Assembly (NCBI RefSeq): GCF_050003625.1
Contig: NC_134397.1
Span: 224,874,537-224,938,536 of the forward strand
Length of the DNA stretch: 64,000 nucleotides
Reading direction: 5' to 3'
DNA from: Haematobia irritans
Taxonomy: Eukaryota; Arthropoda; Insecta; Diptera; Muscidae
Shown here: one piece after another, positions 59,758 to 64,000 of the stretch
Layout: every line of letters begins with the position of its first letter
How positions within the stretch are numbered: position 1 is the stretch's first letter
The notes under the pieces: model-generated
The model's input: the letters and a program-made list of their open reading frames with translations, nothing else
What the model was told of the DNA's origin: nothing
Databases searched by the model: none
Position numbers and translations under genes: made by a program

Positions 59758-61467
59758 ACAAGTATATACGGCCGTAAGTTCGGCCAGGCCGAATCTTATG
59801 TACCCTCCACCATGGATTGCGTAGAAACTGCTACGAAAGACTGTCATCCACAATCGAATTACTTGGTTTGTGGTATCTTAAAACTTCTTAACATCGTTTT
59901 CTAAATTGTGAGTTAGTCCATACATAAATTGTGAGTCCATATTAGACAAAAAAGTTATGTATAGTTAAGTCTACAAATAATTACGAATCGATATGGACTT
60001 TTGGCATGGTACGTAGAGAGCCAGAATTGAAATGTGGGGGTCGATTATATGGGGGCTATATACAATTATTAACTTGATATGGACCAATTTTTGTGTGATT
60101 GGGGATCGATTTATCTGAGGGCCATATATAACTATACACGGATATGGACCTAGTTAGGCATGGTTGTTAACGACCATATACTAGCACAATGTACACAAAT
60201 TTCAACTCACTCGGATGAAATTTGCTACTCCAAGAGGCTCCAAAACCAAATCTCGGTATCGGTTTATATAGGGCTATGTATGATTATGGACTGATATGGA
60301 CGACTTTTGGCATGGTTGTTAAATATCATATACTACCACCACGTACCAAATTTCAAGCAAATCGGATGAATTTTGCTGCTCCAAAAGGCACCGGAGGTCA
60401 AATCTGGGGATCGGTTTATATGGGAGTTATATATAATTATGGACTGATAGGAACCAATTCCTGCATGGTTGTTGGATACCATGTACTAACATCACGTACT
60501 AAATTTCAACCGAATGGGAATAATTTTGCTCTTCCAAGGGGCTCTGGAGGTCAAATCTGGGGATCGGTTTGTACGGGGCCTATATAATTATGGACCGATA
60601 TCGACCAATTTTTGCATGGGAGTTTGAGGCCATATATTAACACCACGTACCAAATTTCAACTGAATCAAATGAATTTTGGTCTTCCAAGAGGCTCCGGAG
60701 GCCAAATCTGGTGATCGGTTTATATGGTGGCTATATATAATTATGGACCGATGTGGACCAAGTTTTGCATGGTTGTTAGAGACCGTATACTAATACCATG
60801 TACCACATTTCAGCCGGATCGGATGAAATTTGCTTCTCTTAGAGGCCTCGCAAGCCAAATCGGGGGATCGGTTTATATGGGGGCTATATATAATTATGGA
60901 CCAATGTGGATCAATTTTTGCATGGTTGTTAGAGACCATATATTAACACCATGTACCAAATTTAAGCCTGATCGGATGAAATTTGCTTCTCTTAGAGGCC
61001 TCGCAAGCCAAATCGGGGGATTGGTTTATATGGGGGCTATATATAATTATAGACCGATGTGGACCAATTTTTGCATGGTTGTTAGAGATCATATACTAAC
61101 ACCATGTACCAAATTTCAGCCAGATCGGATGAAATTTGCTTCTCTTAGAGGCCTCGCAATCCAAATTTGGGGGTCCGTTTATATGGGGACTATACGTAAA
61201 AGTGAACCGATATGGCCCATTTGCAATACCATCCGACCTAGATCAATAACAACTACTTGTGCCAAGTTTCAAGTCGATAGCTTATTTCGTTCGGAAGTTA
61301 GTATGATTTCAACAGACGGACGGACGGACGGACATGCTCAGATCGACTCAGTATTTCACCACGACCCAGAATATATATACTTTATGGGTTCTTAGAGCAA
61401 TATTTCGATGTGTTACAAACGGAATGACAAAGTTAATATACCCCCCATCTTATGGTGGAGGGTATAA
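59758..61467 (+). mobile_element. Family-A Helitron-like element, complete
   Basis: ACAAGTATATACGGCCGTAA, head with CTCCACCATGGATTGCGTAG, then 153-bp units marked by TTTATATGG-type text at 60265, 60417, 60570, 60721, 60874, 61027 and 61180, GGACGGACGGACGGACATG, and the hairpin ATACCCCCCATCTTATGGTG...GAGGGTATA. The 223-residue frame at 60724-61395, the longest in the window, is four units plus the tail read in one phase; I do not call it a gene. Confidence 0.85.
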
Positions 61468-62469
61468 AAACATACAGAGAAGAAATATGATCACCCCAAA
61501 CCTGTTTCTAGAGTATACTGTTAGTTTTCACTCGGAACAGGATTCCACGGTGTAATCCTGCCCAAGATATTTTGACATAAAGAGAAAGGTACTTTGTAGA
61601 AAATTTTATTTTTGAAAATTAAAGTTATGATTGTTTGATTAATATAAATTTATTGACGACGAGTTGAGGTGGACGGCTCTTCCAGACGGATGTCTAACAT
61701 GTAAACCGGTGTTGTTCTCGATTATGGAGTCATAAAAAAGTAAAAGTATACATATGTGTACATACGTAACTGCATAGAACTCCCAAAGTTATTACTATGT
61801 ATCAGTTTTCAAATTTTTGTTAGTCCCTTATATGTCCAACATTTAAATAATATTATTAATATTTAACAATTTACTTGAATATGTAAGATCATTTAAATTT
61901 CTAACATTGATTGATTAGGGTTGTTTACTTCACATGATGTTTGTGTTGTTATTAGTCCACCCATCTGTTTGTCCCGGATCTCTCTCCCATCTTCTTTTAT
62001 TTTTCATATAAACCAATAACTTCAAAATATCACCATAAGGTGTAGAGTCCATGGATTTGTGTAAAAATTTTGAACTAAAACCAAAATGACACAATGACTC
62101 AATGTGGAAGATATCGCAAACAAAGCCATTGAAGTGTATTAGACGATTTATTACAAAAAGTCAATATGTCTAAGTAAAACTTTAAAGTCATCCTCTGAAC
62201 GAGGGTAGTATGCTATGTTAGGTCATACTTTCAAGAATATTTATATTCCCTAGTTGGCTTTACAACTAATATTTAATTTAATATAAGCTAATTAGTTTTA
62301 TGAAGGATTACGCAATGGGAAAAATTTAGTTAAGATTTCTAACTGTCGTAGCTAATATATACCCCATCAGCATTGCCACAATGAATTTTTAGTTTGTACC
62401 AATATTTTTCCAAAATTGGACCAAAATTCGAACAAAAGGACAATTTTTCCAAATTAAATTAATAAATAT
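61468..62469. other. Single-copy stretch, no gene seen
   Basis: AT-rich with no repeat match except near 62370-62450 (GCATTGCCACAATG, CCAAAATTGGACCAAAATT), which resembles the flank of element T at 7190-7270. Confidence 0.35.
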
Positions 62470-62845
62470 CATTTAAAAGTTAAAGAGATATGTTTGTACG
62501 AATTTATTTCGGCATAAACCGGCTATCATAAACCCTTTTTCGGAAGGTTCAAGTGTGGTTCATTGTTGGGTTTAATGAACTGCCTGAATTTATTCTGATA
62601 ATTGGTTGATAGTTTTGCAGCAAGTAGAGGATGCTGATGAGGAATGTGGTAATTCCGAAACTTGCGTCCATCCAACCAGTCTATAGGGCTTTGCCCAAAT
62701 AAATTTGACAAACATTCTTTTCCTCTGTTGGTTAAGCTACACTTGCAGTTTAGTCAATGCATGGTTTTAAGCTGAAATCAAAAAACAACAACAATGCTTA
62801 AAGAACAAAACCAATAATAACAAAACAAAACAAAACGAATTTTTT
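62470..62845 (+). mobile_element. Element E, third copy
   Basis: ATATGTTTGTACGAATTTAT and CGGCATAAACCGGCTATCAT, then the same ordered blocks as the arms at 56259-56897, ending in AACAAAACAAAACGAAT followed by satellite units. The upstream part (62480-62625) matches the spacer and flank at 56545-56680, giving an element of at least 350 bp. Confidence 0.6.
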
Positions 62846-63546
62846 CAAATTTTAACTTTGATAGAAAATTTTGTCAAATTTTTATTTCTATAGAAATGTT
62901 TGTCAAATTTTTTTTTTTCTGTAGAAAATGTTCCCAGGAAAAAATCTTCTTCCTTTCAGTGATCTTTATTTTAACTACTCAGGAAGTTCTTTTAATTCAA
63001 TTTTTATAACTCGCTTTTTTCATACATTTAAAGAGCAATTTTAACATTTTTTGTTTCAAATATGTTTAAAACAGGGTAAGGATTAATAACATGGTATAAA
63101 TTATTTAAATTTCGTCGAAAAATTTTCTAAATTCATTGTAGAAAAATTGCGAAATTTTGGAATTATTTGAGGTCAAAAGTTTCAGACAAGCGTTAGATTG
63201 CATTAAAAATCATAAAAAATATAAAAATTAATTATTTGTCAAAATACCACAAAATATTTCAATTCGCATCCAAAACACTGAATTCGGATCACATCTAAAG
63301 AAGTGATGCATATTCAGTGCAACGGCTGTTGAAATGGTGGACATCCGTTCTATGACAAGCCCATGTTAAATTCATCGGTTCTGCGCCAATTTTGTACCAC
63401 TTTCGGATCCAAAAAAATCATTTTCACTACTTTTTTGGCAACGCTTTTTAGCTGGGTTGTCAAAATTTTATTTCTACAGAAAATTTTGTCAAAATTTTAT
63501 TTCTACACAAAATTTTGTCAAAATTTTATTTCTTCAAAAAAAAAAA
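62846..63546. other. Satellite remnants and AT-rich spacer
   Basis: Satellite units lie at 62855-62935 and 63462-63535; between them no repeat or gene was recognised. Confidence 0.5.
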
Positions 63547-64000
63547 ACAAGTAAGGAAAGTCTAAAGTCGGGCGGGGCCGACTATATTATATTCTGCACC
63601 ACTTTGTAGATCTAAATTTTCGATACCATATCACACCCGCAAATATATAAATTTAAATATCACTCGATCTGGACAGAATTTGATAGACTTCTATAGACTC
63701 AAAATTTAAGTCGGCTAATGCACTAGGGTGGAACACAATGTTAGTAAAAAAAAAATATGGGAAACATTTAAATCTGAAGCAATTTTAAGGAAACTTCGCA
63801 AAACTTTATTTATGATTTATCGCTCGATATATATGTATTAGAAGTTTAGCAAAATTAGAGTCGTTTTTACAACTATTCGACTAAGCAGTGGCTATTTAAC
63901 AAGGAAAATGTTGGTATTTTTGCCATTTTTGTCGAAATCAGAAAAATATATATATGGGAGCTATATCTAAATCTGAACCGATTTCAATCAAATTTGGCAC
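63547..64000 (+). mobile_element. Family-B Helitron-like element, runs off the window
   Basis: ACAAGTAAGGAAAGTCTAAA, GGGCGGGGCCGACTATATTA, the conserved head, and the first unit starting ATATATGGGAGCTATATC. It is inserted in satellite, as is the copy at 15604. Confidence 0.8.

Noticed and set aside
60724..61395. Longest open frame in the window (223 residues)
   Set aside because: It is four 153-bp family-A units plus the tail; since the period is a multiple of 3, one open unit makes all open. The opposite strand is open in other copies too.

Overview
The window looks like repeat-dominated nuclear DNA of a higher fly (Diptera, probably a calyptrate such as a muscid). It is AT-rich and has no operons or bacterial signals. 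Most of it is interspersed elements inserted into one another: Helitron-like non-autonomous elements resembling Drosophila DINE-1/INE-1, a tRNA-derived SINE, MITEs, a 29-bp satellite, and decayed transposase and reverse-transcriptase fragments. I found no host protein-coding gene I could support. The species cannot be fixed from this sequence alone, and family names used here (A, B, C, D, E, F, G, H, K, T) are working labels.

Layout. 335-5879 is one family-A element split by five later insertions: H1, the 2.9-kb TIR element K, a SINE, and two tandem MITEs; K itself carries a piggyBac-like MITE. K also contains a row of short exon-like units. 5880-9657 holds MITE relics and a TA-flanked element (T) with two divergent tRNA-like modules. 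9658-11595 is a double family-B element. 11596-14704 is mostly single-copy. 14705-17950 is satellite with a complete family-B insertion. 18609-19340 is a broken DD37E-type mariner-like transposase. 20833-23875 has another B element, a second piggyBac-like MITE and two SINEs. 25306-28170 is a SINE followed by decayed jockey-like reverse transcriptase in repeated partial copies. 29580-33262 is satellite with a SINE inside it. 35591-38640 is family C split by a satellite-bearing element. 40530-45378 is a three-level nest of A, H and A. 45451-47304 is family B with a fresh 211-bp duplication. 47421-48043 is the C-terminal end of a pogo/Tigger-like transposase. 48044-51260 holds complete A and C elements. 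52825-57985 is satellite with a LINE fragment and a large inverted repeat. 59599-61467 and 63547-64000 are further B and A elements.

The most notable pattern is that families A, B and C, although diverged in sequence, are all built from tandem units of exactly 153 bp. The period is kept to the base over more than 25 measured intervals. Next in interest are the tandem exon-like units in K, the divergent tRNA-like modules in T, and the insertion-order record in the nested elements. Nothing suggests that the parts act together as a pathway; the relationship among them is insertion history.
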